A stretch of 64,000 nucleotides of DNA from Brachionus manjavacas (Eukaryota; Rotifera; Eurotatoria; Ploima; Brachionidae): contig JAHQIY010000004.1 of NCBI GenBank assembly GCA_019054805.1, positions 1,798,001-1,862,000 on the forward strand, read 5' to 3'. Under the pieces are notes generated by a model. It was given only the letters and a program-made list of their open reading frames with translations. It ran no database searches and was not told the origin of the DNA. Shown here one piece after another: positions 1-10,678 of this stretch (its first letter is position 1; each line of letters starts with the position of its first letter). The position numbers and the translations under genes are program-made.

Positions 1-1779
1 TTTAATTTATCTTTTTATTAATTTATTTTTCCTGATTTTTTACTTTTTATTTTTTTTTAATTATAGACGATTTTAGACGAATAATAATTTAATCCATCTT
101 TGAAATTTTTAATAATCAAAATTAAATTTATTGTGAGATTTGATTTTTTGAAATAAAAAATATTTGAAATTTTAATTCATAACATATTTCAAAAAGAGTT
201 TTATTTCATAGTCAAGTGTCAATAAATTATTTTATTGTCACATAGTGTGCCAATAGACACTCCGTTTATTTAAATTGAAAAATGGAGTTTTAATCAAAAT
301 CTTAAAAAGTAAAGAATTAATTTTTTTTGTTTCATTTTCTCCTTATTTTTTCGTGCTAAAACTCTTCAAATAAAATATTTGGAATAAATGAAAAATGAAA
401 ATTAAAGAAAATTATGAAATTACAGTAAATAAATTGAAATGGAGCAAGAAAGAATAAATAGAAAATTACCAATATCCTGGAAATTCAATGAAACAATTAT
501 TAATAGATCTGAACAACCTAAAATTTGACTTTAAATTGATTGCCTTTTTATTAGAACCGTCCGGACTTTTACATATAAGTAGTTTTTTACATTTTTAAAT
601 TTTTAATTTTTAATAATAAACGTAAATAATATTTATATTTAAAGAGAAAATTATTAAAATACCTTATTAAAATATTTTTAAGGAAAAATGTATTTGACGC
701 AAAAAAAAATTATAGTATAAAAAAACCGTGCACCATAAATTAGGATCAAATATTTTTTAAATAAAGCAACTATTTTATATTGTTTTATTTTTTATCCCAT
801 GCAAGAACCTCCAACAGTTAGGATTTTTTTAATTATTTTTTTTTACTTTTTTAATTTCTTTGAATTTTTTTTTCGCCTAAGATATTTAAGAATGAAGTTT
901 TAATTTTTAAATTACACTTTTTCTACAAATGTGTTTCTTGATGATAAAGAGATATTGAGCCTCTTTTTATTCAACAAAAATTAATACTAAAGAACAGAAC
1001 AAAATTATAAAAAATTGATTAAATTTTTTTCTTTAAAATCAAAATCAGTTTTTAAAATGCAACATAGTGCATCATGCAATGTTGCATCAACTTTCAAAGC
1101 CTGTTAATGATGTTCAAATTCCTGAAAAATTCACTACGCTTGAATTTATTAAAGTTTAAATTCTGCTAAATTTGTAATTTTGAATTTTGAATTTTACCAG
1201 AATTTGGTAAATAATGCGACTATGTATGCGCAAGACTTTTCAATTACGATAGCACTTTTTACCTTATTGAATTGATTAGAATAAATTATCAAATTTTATA
1301 TTATTTTGAAGATTTTTTTCTATTTTAAATTAAACCAAGCAAAAAAATTTAAAATTTTGGATTCAAAAAAAGAATATTATAACGAAAATCTAAAAAAAAT
1401 TTAATTATCAAAATTTTTTAAAAATTAAGTAAAATTACAATAAATTAAGTAAATATTTTGAAAAATTCTATTAAAATTGCATCTAGTTAAAGCACATAAT
1501 TGATGTAGAATTAAAATTATATTTTTTTACTTTATTTTATTCAAGATAAAAAGTTTTCCTTTATTAAAAAATCTTGCCAAGTTACAGCCAGACTTGTGCG
1601 TAACCGATTGCTGAATTGGAAGAGGTACAGAGGTAGCTTAAAGTTATGAACTCGGCTTCCGAAGTAGGCCTATACAAAAATTTAATTTTTTTAGCGAAAT
1701 AATTAAAACCATTTTATTTGATTTTAATCAATAAACCAGATTTTGAATTTTTTTTTTAGATATAAAAATTTTTTGGGGG
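1..1779. other. A+T-rich DNA without a recognisable gene
   Basis: Homopolymer-rich A+T DNA on both strands. I find no sustained reading frame, RNA gene or inverted repeat that I can support here. Confidence 0.5.
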
Positions 1780-2290
1780 TGACAAATTTAATTTTTTTAA
1801 GATGACAAAAATAACTAAAAGTGGTGACTAATTTAAAATATAAAAAACTAAACGACTGACAAATACATATATATATATTGAGATGACTATTTAATAATTC
1901 TGCACTGACAAAATAAAACCTATTTTATAGGTAGGTTTAATTTTTATTCTATTCTATTTTAGTTCTAATTAAGCTATTTAATAATATAATTCTCTAAAAT
2001 TGAAGGGAATGAACTTAAATTGTGACGTTTTCTCATAGTTGACTCTAGCTTGATGATGAGATTCGGATAAAACGGTTTGTCATAATCGTCTGGAGCTTCC
2101 TTCCGATTTTGGTGCTATAGTTCAAGATTTTGATTTTTATTGTCACCTCAAAATCATTAATTTGTTGTAAAAATAATTAATTAGTCAAAAAAGTATTTTT
2201 GTCACTCAAATAATTATTTTATCAGTCAATTAATTTATTTGTCATCATATGTAGTTTTTTTGTCAGTCCATTAATTGATGGCCATTTTTT
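1780..2290. mobile_element. MITE with subterminal TGACAAA/TTTGTCA repeats, copy 1
   Basis: About 510 bp with no coding capacity. The left part carries several TGACAAA-type motifs in one orientation and the right part carries TTTGTCA-type motifs in the opposite orientation, ending TTAATTGATGGCCA. The middle, which includes the phrases GTGACGTTTTCTCATAG and AACGGTTTGTCATAATCGTC, is shared with 11800-12429 in the same order. Two dispersed copies with clustered inverted subterminal motifs fit a non-autonomous DNA transposon. I cannot assign the superfamily and see no clear target duplication. Confidence 0.65.
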
Positions 2291-2643
2291 TTTTTAAGTT
2301 CAAAATTAGTTCTGTAAATCCTTACGCGAACAGAGTTGCTCAAAAGTCACAAAGTCAAGGTCTGCGATAATTTTTTTTAATTAAAAAAGTTATTTTTTAG
2401 TTAAAATTTTATGCATCTAAAGTAATTTATTTTCAAAATAATTTCACTAAAAGTAAGCATTTCGAATTTTTTATTAAATTATGTCAAAAGTGTGCCCGAT
2501 TGTGTTTATTGATAATCAAAATAAATGCTTAATTCATCACAATATTTTAAATATTCGCAAATTAATTTTTTTTCCATCAAATAAAAAAAAATCTAAAAAA
2601 TTTGGCAAAAATAAAAAATTCTAGCTTTATTTTTCTTTAATTT

Positions 2644-2645
2644 AG
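2644..2645 (+). other. Candidate splice acceptor just upstream of the LRR start codon
   Basis: The AG ends a pyrimidine-rich tract (TTTTTCTTTAATTTAG) and lies 8 nt before the ATG at 2654. It could accept either a 5' UTR exon or a trans-spliced leader. The sequence does not distinguish these. Confidence 0.35.
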
Positions 2646-2653
2646 ATCTAAAA

Positions 2654-4927
2654 ATGAGCAAGCATATATTTTTAGTACTTTTTTTGTCGTATACAGTCGA
2701 AGCAACGCTTAACCAATTCAGCAAAAAATATAATTGTGTTAAAAACGACAAGAGCCTGTCATGCTCGGACACTGGCCAAAAAACCCTCGACCTAAGTCTG
2801 ATCGACCAAAGCATCGATCACCTTGACATGTCCAACACTCGCATAGAAAAAATACAATTTCCATCTAAGCCTTTAGGCATCATTTCCCTAAATTTGTCCA
2901 ACAGCCTTTTGTCGGAATTGGACGAAAACTATTTCGCCTCCATGCCTCACCTAAGAAGACTGGACTTGTCGCTCAACAAGCTAAAAAGAGTGGACAAGGC
3001 TGCATTCAAAGGACTCCTGCTCGAGCACCTTAACTTGTCAAGTACAGGCTACCAATTTTCGCACGAGCTGTGCGATCTGGAGTTACTAAAAAGCCTGGAT
3101 GTGAGCTATCTGGATCTTATAAAACTAGAATGTTTAAACTCGAAAAATTTGGCTTCTTTGTTTGCCAAAAATTCCCTTAACTTTGAGTCCTCCTTCAAAA
3201 ATTGGCTGCCCAATCTAGCAGCTCTTAAATTCATAGACCTTTCCAACTCTAATATTGAAAATCTTGAGCCTGCTTATTTCCAAAATTTGAGTCTAACCCA
3301 TTTCATATTCGCCAACAATTCCCAAATTAACTCCGCTAATTTGCACACTTTTTTCACCAACTCTTCCATTCTGTCCACTTTGAAATGTCTTGTGCTAAGC
3401 GACAACAAATTAAACGAGTCCACCTTTGACTTGAATAAAATAGTGGCCGAACACAATTCGAGCTTGAGGCTCGAAATGCTGGACATTGGCAACAACTGGT
3501 ACTCGGGCGATCTGAACCAGTTTTTGTTCAGTCAAAAAAATTTGGTCAACTTGGAGTATTTTATAGGACGTGGCAACAAATTTCAGGTGTGTAACAAAAA
3601 GTTGAGTGAATTGGGTGTGGAAAAGTTGAAGTATTTGGACGTTTCGAACAATGACTTGAGAGGCCCATCGTGTTTGTATTCACTAAAGGATTTGAAATCG
3701 CTCACTTATTTGGACTTGTCACACAACTATTTGAATAGCAGCAATGGCGAGACAGAGTTGGGGCAAATTTTTGTGCAGTCGAAAAATTTGAGCAGCATAA
3801 ATTTATCGTTTAATTTATTCAGCACATTTGTTATTCGTTTTTCTCTGAACCACACTCGAATAAAATCCATCGATTTTTCGCACAATTTGCTCGAAAGATT
3901 TCGATTCGAATCTTTCGACGCCAAACCTGACTCGGACTTCGAGGACAAGTTTTACGAAAAAGACGACGCTGACCAATTTGATGTGATGGTAGAAAGTCCG
4001 GTCAAGGTCGAGTCCGACGAGCGCTACATATTCGCGGACTCAATCAATTTAAGCCACAATAAATTCCAAGTGGTCAACATCCATCACCAATTTCAATCAA
4101 TTGAAAACATTCTGTACTTGAACATGAGCCACAATCCGATCGTATTTGCCAATGGACTGTCGGACGAAGCAGTTTTGTTTGGCAACATAAAAGTGCCAAG
4201 CGACAAGCTGAAGAAAATTTTGTGTATTGATCGACTGGACTTTGGCCACAACATCATGAACAAACTTCCCAACTTGATGCATAGCTGCATTAGCAAAATC
4301 AATTTGGAAAACAACCATCTGGATAAAGGGCAGCGCCTAATTGTGTCCAACTTTACCATTTATTTTCTCGACGAGGTCAATCTGAAGAACAACAATATAG
4401 AGAGCGTAAGTGTGGGCCTGTCAGGACAAAAGTACATGAGCGATTTTTATCCCAGCAAAAATTCACCAGTTGACTATTTTTATGGAAAAGTGAACAAAAG
4501 TTTGGTCAATCACACCATTTTGGATATGCGCGGCAACCAAAATTTCAAATGCGATTGCGCATTTTTCAAGACCATTCATGAGTATGCCTATTTGAATTTT
4601 TTGGTTGATTGTAGACTGAGAGCCGAAGTGATCAAAAATTGTACATTTGTTGCCAAGCCGAATGTGACCAAAACCAAACAGTTAAATTCTAGGCTCAGAT
4701 TTTCGTTTGTGCTGACATGTTTGTTTCTAATAGGGATTAGTTTTTCTCTCATAGTTTTTATGTGTTCTGACATGTGCAAAAATTTCACCTACTTGGACCA
4801 AGTGAGAGCGATTGCGCGGCAAAAATTTGACCAATTTAGAAAGGATCACAGAAGTGAAAGCATTGATGTTCAATACAGTAAGCTAGTGGACGAAGCTACG
4901 GTGTCCACTATTGAAATAAATGCATAG
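2654..4927 (+). CDS. Type I membrane leucine-rich-repeat protein
   Basis: A 757-residue single-exon reading frame. It opens with a signal peptide (MSKHIFLVLFLSYTVEA, residues 1-17), then a long series of LRRs from about residue 45 to 620 with repeated LxxLxLSxN spacing (for example YLDLSHNYL and LEMLDIGNN). An acidic, non-repeat stretch at about 426-455 interrupts the solenoid. A cysteine-rich LRR C-terminal cap follows at about 631-665 (starting FKCDC). One hydrophobic segment at about 683-702 spans the membrane, and a tail of about 55 residues follows with no TIR or other recognisable domain. The extracellular part resembles Toll-like, chaoptin and Slit-type proteins and suggests recognition or adhesion, but ligand and pathway cannot be read from sequence. 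The start is the first ATG and gives a good signal peptide. The coding region is clearly richer in G+C than its surroundings, which supports a real gene. The smaller frames inside it on the minus strand are shadows. Confidence 0.88.
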   Translation: MSKHIFLVLFLSYTVEATLNQFSKKYNCVKNDKSLSCSDTGQKTLDLSLIDQSIDHLDMSNTRIEKIQFPSKPLGIISLNLSNSLLSELDENYFASMPHLRRLDLSLNKLKRVDKAAFKGLLLEHLNLSSTGYQFSHELCDLELLKSLDVSYLDLIKLECLNSKNLASLFAKNSLNFESSFKNWLPNLAALKFIDLSNSNIENLEPAYFQNLSLTHFIFANNSQINSANLHTFFTNSSILSTLKCLVLSDNKLNESTFDLNKIVAEHNSSLRLEMLDIGNNWYSGDLNQFLFSQKNLVNLEYFIGRGNKFQVCNKKLSELGVEKLKYLDVSNNDLRGPSCLYSLKDLKSLTYLDLSHNYLNSSNGETELGQIFVQSKNLSSINLSFNLFSTFVIRFSLNHTRIKSIDFSHNLLERFRFESFDAKPDSDFEDKFYEKDDADQFDVMVESPVKVESDERYIFADSINLSHNKFQVVNIHHQFQSIENILYLNMSHNPIVFANGLSDEAVLFGNIKVPSDKLKKILCIDRLDFGHNIMNKLPNLMHSCISKINLENNHLDKGQRLIVSNFTIYFLDEVNLKNNNIESVSVGLSGQKYMSDFYPSKNSPVDYFYGKVNKSLVNHTILDMRGNQNFKCDCAFFKTIHEYAYLNFLVDCRLRAEVIKNCTFVAKPNVTKTKQLNSRLRFSFVLTCLFLIGISFSLIVFMCSDMCKNFTYLDQVRAIARQKFDQFRKDHRSESIDVQYSKLVDEATVSTIEINA

Positions 4928-4996
4928 CTTCATTTTTTTTCTTAATTCTGCTGCTATCTAAATCTTGTATATTTTTTTACTTTTATCATTTTTGTT

Positions 4997-5002
4997 AATA
5001 AA
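4997..5002 (+). terminator. Poly(A) signal of the LRR gene
   Basis: AATAAA, 70 nt after the stop codon of the LRR gene, in a T-rich region. Position and sequence fit a cleavage and polyadenylation signal. Confidence 0.5.
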
Positions 5003-5267
5003 TAGTTATGTTTGATTTTTAAAATTAAATATATCTTATAGTTTTTAGTTTATGATTTAAATTGATGTAAATTGACATTATTTTTGATCTTTTTTAACTT
5101 TTAAACAATTCATTTTTTTATTTTTTATCGAGAAAATGCTCCTTCAGAAAAAAAACATATGAAAAAACTAAAAATAAAATTAAATATTAAAAAAAAAAAT
5201 TAATAAAATTAAAAAAATATAAATTATTTATTCAGATTAAAGTTTATATTCAGTCGTTGAAAAACTG

Positions 5268-5684
5268 AGTCTGGTCGGCTAGGTGAACCATAGTCCAATT
5301 ATTATCCGAAAAATTCTTGTTCTCAGGTTTTGTGAACTATTGGTTCACCCAATTTTTTGTTTAAAATAGAATTAGACGAACAATTTTTAGATTATGTGAA
5401 CAAATTGAATAATACAAAATTAATTTTTCACCCCTTAAGTGTTTGACTTTTGGGGACATAGATTCATCTATTTCGCAAATTACCTTCCCCGCCAAACTTT
5501 AAATTTTCTATGTAATTATTTTTTCTATCTTATTTTTTATCATTACATTATCTTTTTTTCTAAATAGATGAGACAATTTCAAAAAAGGTAAACAATTTTT
5601 AGATCAGGTCAACTAATAGTTCATAAAATCTGAAAACAAGAATTGTTCCAGTTTCAGGTGAACCATTGTTTACCTAAACTTGGT
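5268..5684. mobile_element. Foldback MITE
   Basis: Two arms of about 80 bp are inverted copies of each other. The left arm (5268-5345) includes AATTCTTGTTCTCAGG and TGTGAACTATTGGTTCACC; the right arm (5590-5684) includes CTGAAAACAAGAATTG and AACTAATAGTTCATAAAAT. The 240-bp centre has no reading frame. It looks like a short non-autonomous transposon; no superfamily is assigned. Confidence 0.55.
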
Positions 5685-6186
5685 TTTTTTCTTATAAAAT
5701 TTTTTCATGCTTGCAATTTTAACTTAAAATTATTTTTTTTTGAAACTGAAAAAAATATTTCAAACATCGCACTTTTTCAATTTAATTTTAACATTGGATA
5801 CATTTTGTAATTCAAACACAAAAAATTAAAACCAATTTGATTTCTAAATAAAACTGAGAATTTTTTGATTCCGAGAAGTTTCTCTTACTTTTTCTTTCAA
5901 ATGTCTTTTTTTCTAAATTAACCTTTCATTTTAAAGAGAGGCTAAAGAAAAATCAAAAAATTTGAATTATATTTTAAGAAACAGCAATAATCTAGAACTG
6001 TTGCTTTTTTGTACAAAGAGTTCTGTCAATCTTGGATAATATTTTCGTTTGTGAAAAACGTTTAAATGAATTTGGTATTCGTCAATATATTATGATCAAA
6101 CGACTATTTGGACTCAACAAATGTACAAAAACTACGCCTCAAAATAAAGCGCTCAAGTTGGAATCTATCAGCACTAGATATTTTTC

Positions 6187-7184
6187 TTGAAAAAAATTTT
6201 AAACAACTCGGCGAGTTGTAAATTTTTTGAGTATCTCAGGAAAGATTACAAATCGTTCGATAGAGACAACATGTCGTTTATTAAACAAATCTCAACCGTT
6301 GAAAACTTGGTACACATAAACTGTATGCAATATGATCCAGAATTTTCTATCTTCTTGATAGAGAGTCATTTAAACTGTGAAAATGGTAGACTTGTAGACT
6401 CCGAAAAGTACTATTTCTTTCTAATAGATTTAGGAATGCAAAGAAATCAAGACTTTTTTTATTAAAATGTTTGAAGAATATGTTGATGATGGCCGTGGAT
6501 GTAATTCATTTTCTTTAGTTAAAATTAAGATAAGGTTTTCTTAATATTTTAAAATTAGGTAAACACATATCCTCTTTATACGATTTCTATCCTGAATTGG
6601 AAACAGAAGCTAAAATTTATGTTGAATCCGAGACAACAAAAAAAAGAATGTATTTTAAAAGTTTCAGCTCTTTCAAACTTTATGAATGAAAAATACTCCG
6701 AAATTAGTGGTCAAAAATTAATCGAAAATGAACATGTTCGCTCTGAAACCATGCTTAGAGATGATTTAAAGAGATGGGGATATATATTTAGACGAAATAC
6801 AAAAAAACTCTATTTTGAAGGCCATGAACGCGACGATGTAGTAAAAGTCGAAAAGTATTTATAGATTATTTTATTCACCGAAAAAAACATTACTACAGAT
6901 TGGATGAAGAAAATTATAGCTGGATTTTACATGCTGAAAAGCCTCGTGTATTTTTATATCACGATGAGTCAACTTTTAGAAGCGGGGAACAATTTCATTC
7001 AAGATTGAATAAAGAAGGAAATGAACCCTTTATAAGCAAAGGGTAAATAATTTAAATTATTAGGCTAGTTATAATTTAATTTGATTAAAAAATCTCTTAC
7101 AGAAACGGAAGAAGTTTGATGTATTCAGATTTTTTAGTTGACCATCCAAGCTCACCTTTCTTTAAGCTATATACTTTTCTGTAA
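6187..7184 (+). pseudogene. Decayed DDE-type transposase with GHER/HDEST motifs
   Basis: The coding signal moves between frames at least three times. The clearest blocks are a helical N-terminal part (6187-6530), a stretch around 6619-6860 ending ERDDVVKVEK, a block containing the FLYHDESTF motif (about 6845-7042), and MYSDFLVDHPS after an intron. The intron is 7043-7102 (GTAAAT...TTACAG); removing it keeps the frame. The GHERxDVV, HDESTF and SDF series in this order matches a transposase-like family I know from fungal and invertebrate genomes, where the HDEST aspartate is thought to be catalytic. Frameshifts lie near an A-tract at about 6640 and at about 6860, so this copy is dead. The upstream limit is uncertain. 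Confidence 0.6.
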
Positions 7185-7437
7185 ATTATTTAAATTGGTA
7201 ATACACTACTACTATTTTAAATTGGTAATTTCGTCGTTCCCACTTGAGCAATTATCTTATAATTTAATGAGAATATTGTGTGGGAAATTACCTTCGTCTT
7301 GTAAAAATTTGGTTTTTGATCAATCTCATCTGCACTGGACATTATAATTAGTAAGTTTACCACTTATTTTAAATTATTTTTTCAAATTTGAAACTTTGCA
7401 TATTTTATGTTAATTAGGTATTATTTTTGTCAGAAGA

Positions 7438-9078
7438 ATGAATGATAAAATCAAATTTGTATGTCAATCTTGCTCTAAGTCTTATGTTTCAAAAGCTTGG
7501 TATAATAAACATCTGCTTAATTGTAAAAATTCAGTTAAATTAATTAAATCTTCTGAAAAAAAATCTTTAACTTCAGGTGATCTTTTACCGCAAGTATTTA
7601 ATTTTAGTGAAGACTTCTTCTCAAATAAATTTCATATCCCTTCTTTTTCAAATTATTTGGATGAATTAAAAGATTTCTGCTCAACTCTTAATAATAATTT
7701 AAATATATTTGAATGTAAATTCACTATTTCTTAAAAAGGATGAGGTGTTAGAAATTGTTTCACTAAACATCTTTGATGCTATTTCCTTAAATGAAACAAA
7801 ATTAGATAATTCTATTCCTTTCTCTTTTTTATAGTTCCAATTATTTATTAAATCGTAAAGATAGAAATAGAGATGGTGGTGGTTTACTTGTTTTAGTTAA
7901 GAAAAAATTAAAAATTCTAAATTGTAATTTTTTTGATCAATTTGAAGCTATTTCAATGGAATTACAATGCAATAATGAAATCATTAATTTTCTTTTTAGC
8001 TATAAACCTCCATCTACTGATAATTTACTTTTTATTAATTTCTTAGAGCAGTTCATTCTAACAAATGATACCAATAAAAGGCTTGTCCTTGTTGGTGACC
8101 TAAATATGGATCATTTAAATGGCGATATTAGGTCTAGAGAATTTCTAAAAAATTTCTCTCTAAAAACAATAACCAGTCAACCAACAAAGATTGGTATTAA
8201 TTACAATTCTAAAAATATAAATGTTAAATTAAGTCATATAGATCATTTAATACATCAGGATAATTTTGATTCTTTTTCTTGCATAGTAGGATGTCCTTTC
8301 AGTGATCACAAATTTCTTTTAGGCTCTTTTTCTGTATCAAAATCTTTGAAGAAAATTAGCTTAAAATATTTTCGATTGATTTCTGATAATAGTATTAGTA
8401 AAGTTGGACAATTTTTAAGTAAAATTGATTTTACCTTTATTGATAAACTTTCAGGAATAGAAGATAAATGGAATTTTATTTAAGATAATATTTTACTGTC
8501 CATTGATAAATGCTGTCCATAAAAAAAAATAAAAGATAGGAATGACCAAAAATGTCTTTGGTTTGATTCTGAATCAAGAACCTTAAGAAACTATAGGGAT
8601 TTTTGCTATCATAACTATTTGAATTGTAAGGATTCTATTAATTTGAATGATTACAGGGAGTCTAGAAGAGATTTCAAAAAACTCAACCGTCAGAGAATGA
8701 AATCATATTTTGAGTCCAAATCCTCAAAAGATTTCAAAAATTCCAAAAAATTCTGGAATTTTTACAAGTCATCCATTAAAACTAGAGGAGATGCTGATCT
8801 TGACAGCTCTCCAGAAGAGCTAGTTTAAGATGATATAAAGGCTAATAATCCCGTTGATCAAGTTGAGAAGTTTAACAGCTGCTTTGCATCTATTGCGTCT
8901 TCATCTTTCTCGGTGAACTTGACTCAGCTAAATTTATTTTTGTCAATTTTAAAGAGTTAAAATTAAATAATTGTTTTCTAACACCTGGTTTTTCATTTCA
9001 TGAATTTTCTATTGATGGAATTAAAGAAGCTTTAAATGAATTACCAGCTTCTAGCTCACCTGGATATATTGGTCATTT
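7438..9078 (+). pseudogene. 3'-truncated non-LTR retrotransposon (LINE): zinc finger, endonuclease, linker
   Basis: The element begins with an ATG frame (7438-7734) that carries a C-x2-C-x12-H-x3-C finger, as in LINE ORF1-type proteins. An apurinic-like endonuclease region follows in broken frames: SLNETKL (catalytic Glu) near 7780, RDGGGLLVLVKK near 7880, GDLNMD near 8095 and SDHKFLLG near 8305. Further on is the basic linker that precedes reverse transcriptase (8619-8828). The reading ends at the first RT block (SSSPG, about 9050), and unrelated sequence begins at about 9079. The N-terminal part of the endonuclease is shortened and the frame is broken several times. This copy has lost its entire RT and 3' end, the opposite of normal 5' truncation, so it was probably cut by a later deletion or insertion. 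Confidence 0.75.
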
Positions 9079-9320
9079 AAGTTAGTCATACCGTCTAATA
9101 TTTCTTCATCTTCATTATTTACAGCTCCTATTGTATTTGTATCATCATCATTCGAATTCGAGTCGTTAACATTTAATAGAGGTGGCACACTTATTAGAGA
9201 AGTCGTTATTCAAGTTTTGCGTGTAACATTTTTGTCGTAAAAATCGAAGTCGTAAAGGCGTATCGTTTTCTAAAACACAATAGTTTTGATTTTTTTTCAT
9301 TTTTTTAAATCTAGATGTAC
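9079..9320 (-). other. Fragment of unknown origin with a short acidic frame on the minus strand
   Basis: On the minus strand, 9079-9200 reads without a stop as an acidic peptide with runs such as NDSNSNDDDTNT and NNEDEEILD. This resembles the acidic N-termini of several transposase families but is too short to assign. Nothing recognisable lies in 9200-9320. Confidence 0.25.
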
Positions 9321-9361
9321 ACTGATGTAAACTTTTAGAATTATTAAAAGTTTACACCAGT
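9321..9361. repeat. Short perfect-looking hairpin
   Basis: ACTGATGTAAACTTTTA and TAAAAGTTTACACCAGT are inverted copies with one G/T-compatible mismatch, separated by a loop of a few bases. It could be a transposon terminus or an RNA hairpin; nothing nearby decides. Confidence 0.45.
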
Positions 9362-9382
9362 TAATATTAGAGAAAATTTATT

Positions 9383-9546
9383 TTGCTATGAAACATTCTT
9401 GCGATGAAAATTTCGGCTATGAAAAATTCTTGCGATGAAAAAATGGCTATGAAAAAAATTGATATGAAATAATTGCTATTATTAAATTTGCTTTGAAATA
9501 ATCATGCTATGAAATTTTGACTTTGCTATGAATAATTATGCTATGA
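9383..9546 (+). repeat. Degenerate tandem repeat of a GCTATGAAA unit
   Basis: GCTATGAAA or close variants (GCGATGAAA, GCTTTGAAA, GATATGAAA) recur about ten times at irregular spacing of roughly 15-25 bp. The array ends where the hAT-like reading begins. Confidence 0.6.
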
Positions 9547-10429
9547 AACGACTGTTTCCCGGCTATTTTAAATTAAATCATATTAATTCTATTAATTCTG
9601 ATTATCTTAAATTCTATATAAATCTAGGGGTTTTAAAACTGATAGATACGTATGAAAAGGTGAATATTTCAGATGTACCGAAAAGATTATGTAGTTTGAT
9701 TATAGTGGCTTTAAAAAAAAAATTTAAATATGAACTAAACTCGCCAATTTTTCAAGTAAATTTTTATTTTGTCTCTTAGAAAAAGAATTGAAAAAACTAT
9801 TTTTCCAATAAGGCTGCAAACATACTCAAAGTTTCCGGTTTAAAGCTTTGGCTTGGAGAATCTTGGTCAGCAGGTTTGTTTTCTAAAGGGATCGCCGCTT
9901 TAAAAATGATCAGTGAGGATTTTTTATTTGAAATAAATAATGCTGAAATGAGTCAAATCGAGTCATCAACTAACGAGACAACTTCTCAATCAAACACTAC
10001 TCAAACACAAAATGGTCAAAATAGTTCAAAACATAAGAGCCCTCGTAGTTCATTTTATACTAACTTTTTTTCAAAAAGACATTTTTCTTACAGTGGAGGT
10101 GCTGAACTTGAAGAATTCAAAGCCGACTTAGAAAGCGAAATTGCAAATTTCAGTAAACTTTTGAAAAAAGAAAATTTCAAAATTATTCCAGCAATTAAAT
10201 CAACTAAAGAGTTCTGGATTAACCATTCTAAATCATATCCTAAACTTTTTAAACTAGCTCAAATTTTGCTGAACATTAATTCTTCAAGTTCATGCATTGA
10301 ACGTTTTTTAGCATTTGCGGGTTCACTAGCCAAAAAAATCGACAAAAAATTAATGATGATTTATTCGAAATAAGATGTATTTTTAAGGCCAATTTTGAAA
10401 TATTAAAAGATTTAAATCAACTTGTTTAA
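9540..10429 (+). pseudogene. C-terminal half of a hAT-family transposase
   Basis: The coding signal runs from about 9540 through two frames. A first part contains the block SLIIVALKKKFKYELNSPIF, which resembles the region before the LDPRF motif of hAT transposases. The second part (9876-10373) has an acidic and Ser/Thr/Gln-rich insert, then the hAT dimerisation domain: EFWINHSKSYPKLFKLAQIL followed by SSSSCIERFLAFAGSLAKK. In working family members this domain reads roughly W...P.L..LA...L.....S...ER.FS..G. The frame then slips near an A-run at about 10330, and the last residues are read in another frame to a stop at 10427-10429. The N-terminal BED finger and the first catalytic segments are missing. 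Dead relic. Confidence 0.7.
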
Positions 10430-10545
10430 TTAAAAATTAATTAGATTAAAAATAAATAAATTTTTATGAACTTTATTCTTAATTTTTTTACAATAATATT
10501 TATTCATTTTGTGAAAATTGATTAAGTAACTCATTTTTAAAATAA

Positions 10546-10670
10546 TGCACCTGATTTTTGTGGGTATTTTCAGGTGCATACCCAAATAAAAATGCGTATT
10601 TGGGTGTTAAGTTAGGTATGGGTATTTAAACCCAACCCAACACCCAATACCAGAAAAAACCTGGGTGCAA
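10546..10670. repeat. GGGTATT-rich palindromic segment next to the hAT relic
   Basis: The motifs ACCCAAATA and TATTTGGGT form a short inverted repeat. The block ends ACCTGGGTGCAA, which resembles a hAT-type terminus (C/T-x-G-G-G-T-G-C). It lies about 120-240 bp after the hAT reading frame and may be the 3' end of that element. Confidence 0.35.
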
Positions 10671-10678
10671 TTTCCTGC

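Noticed and set aside
9383..9546. Repeat array considered as CRISPR
   Set aside because: Units are short and degenerate, spacing is irregular, and the DNA is eukaryotic.
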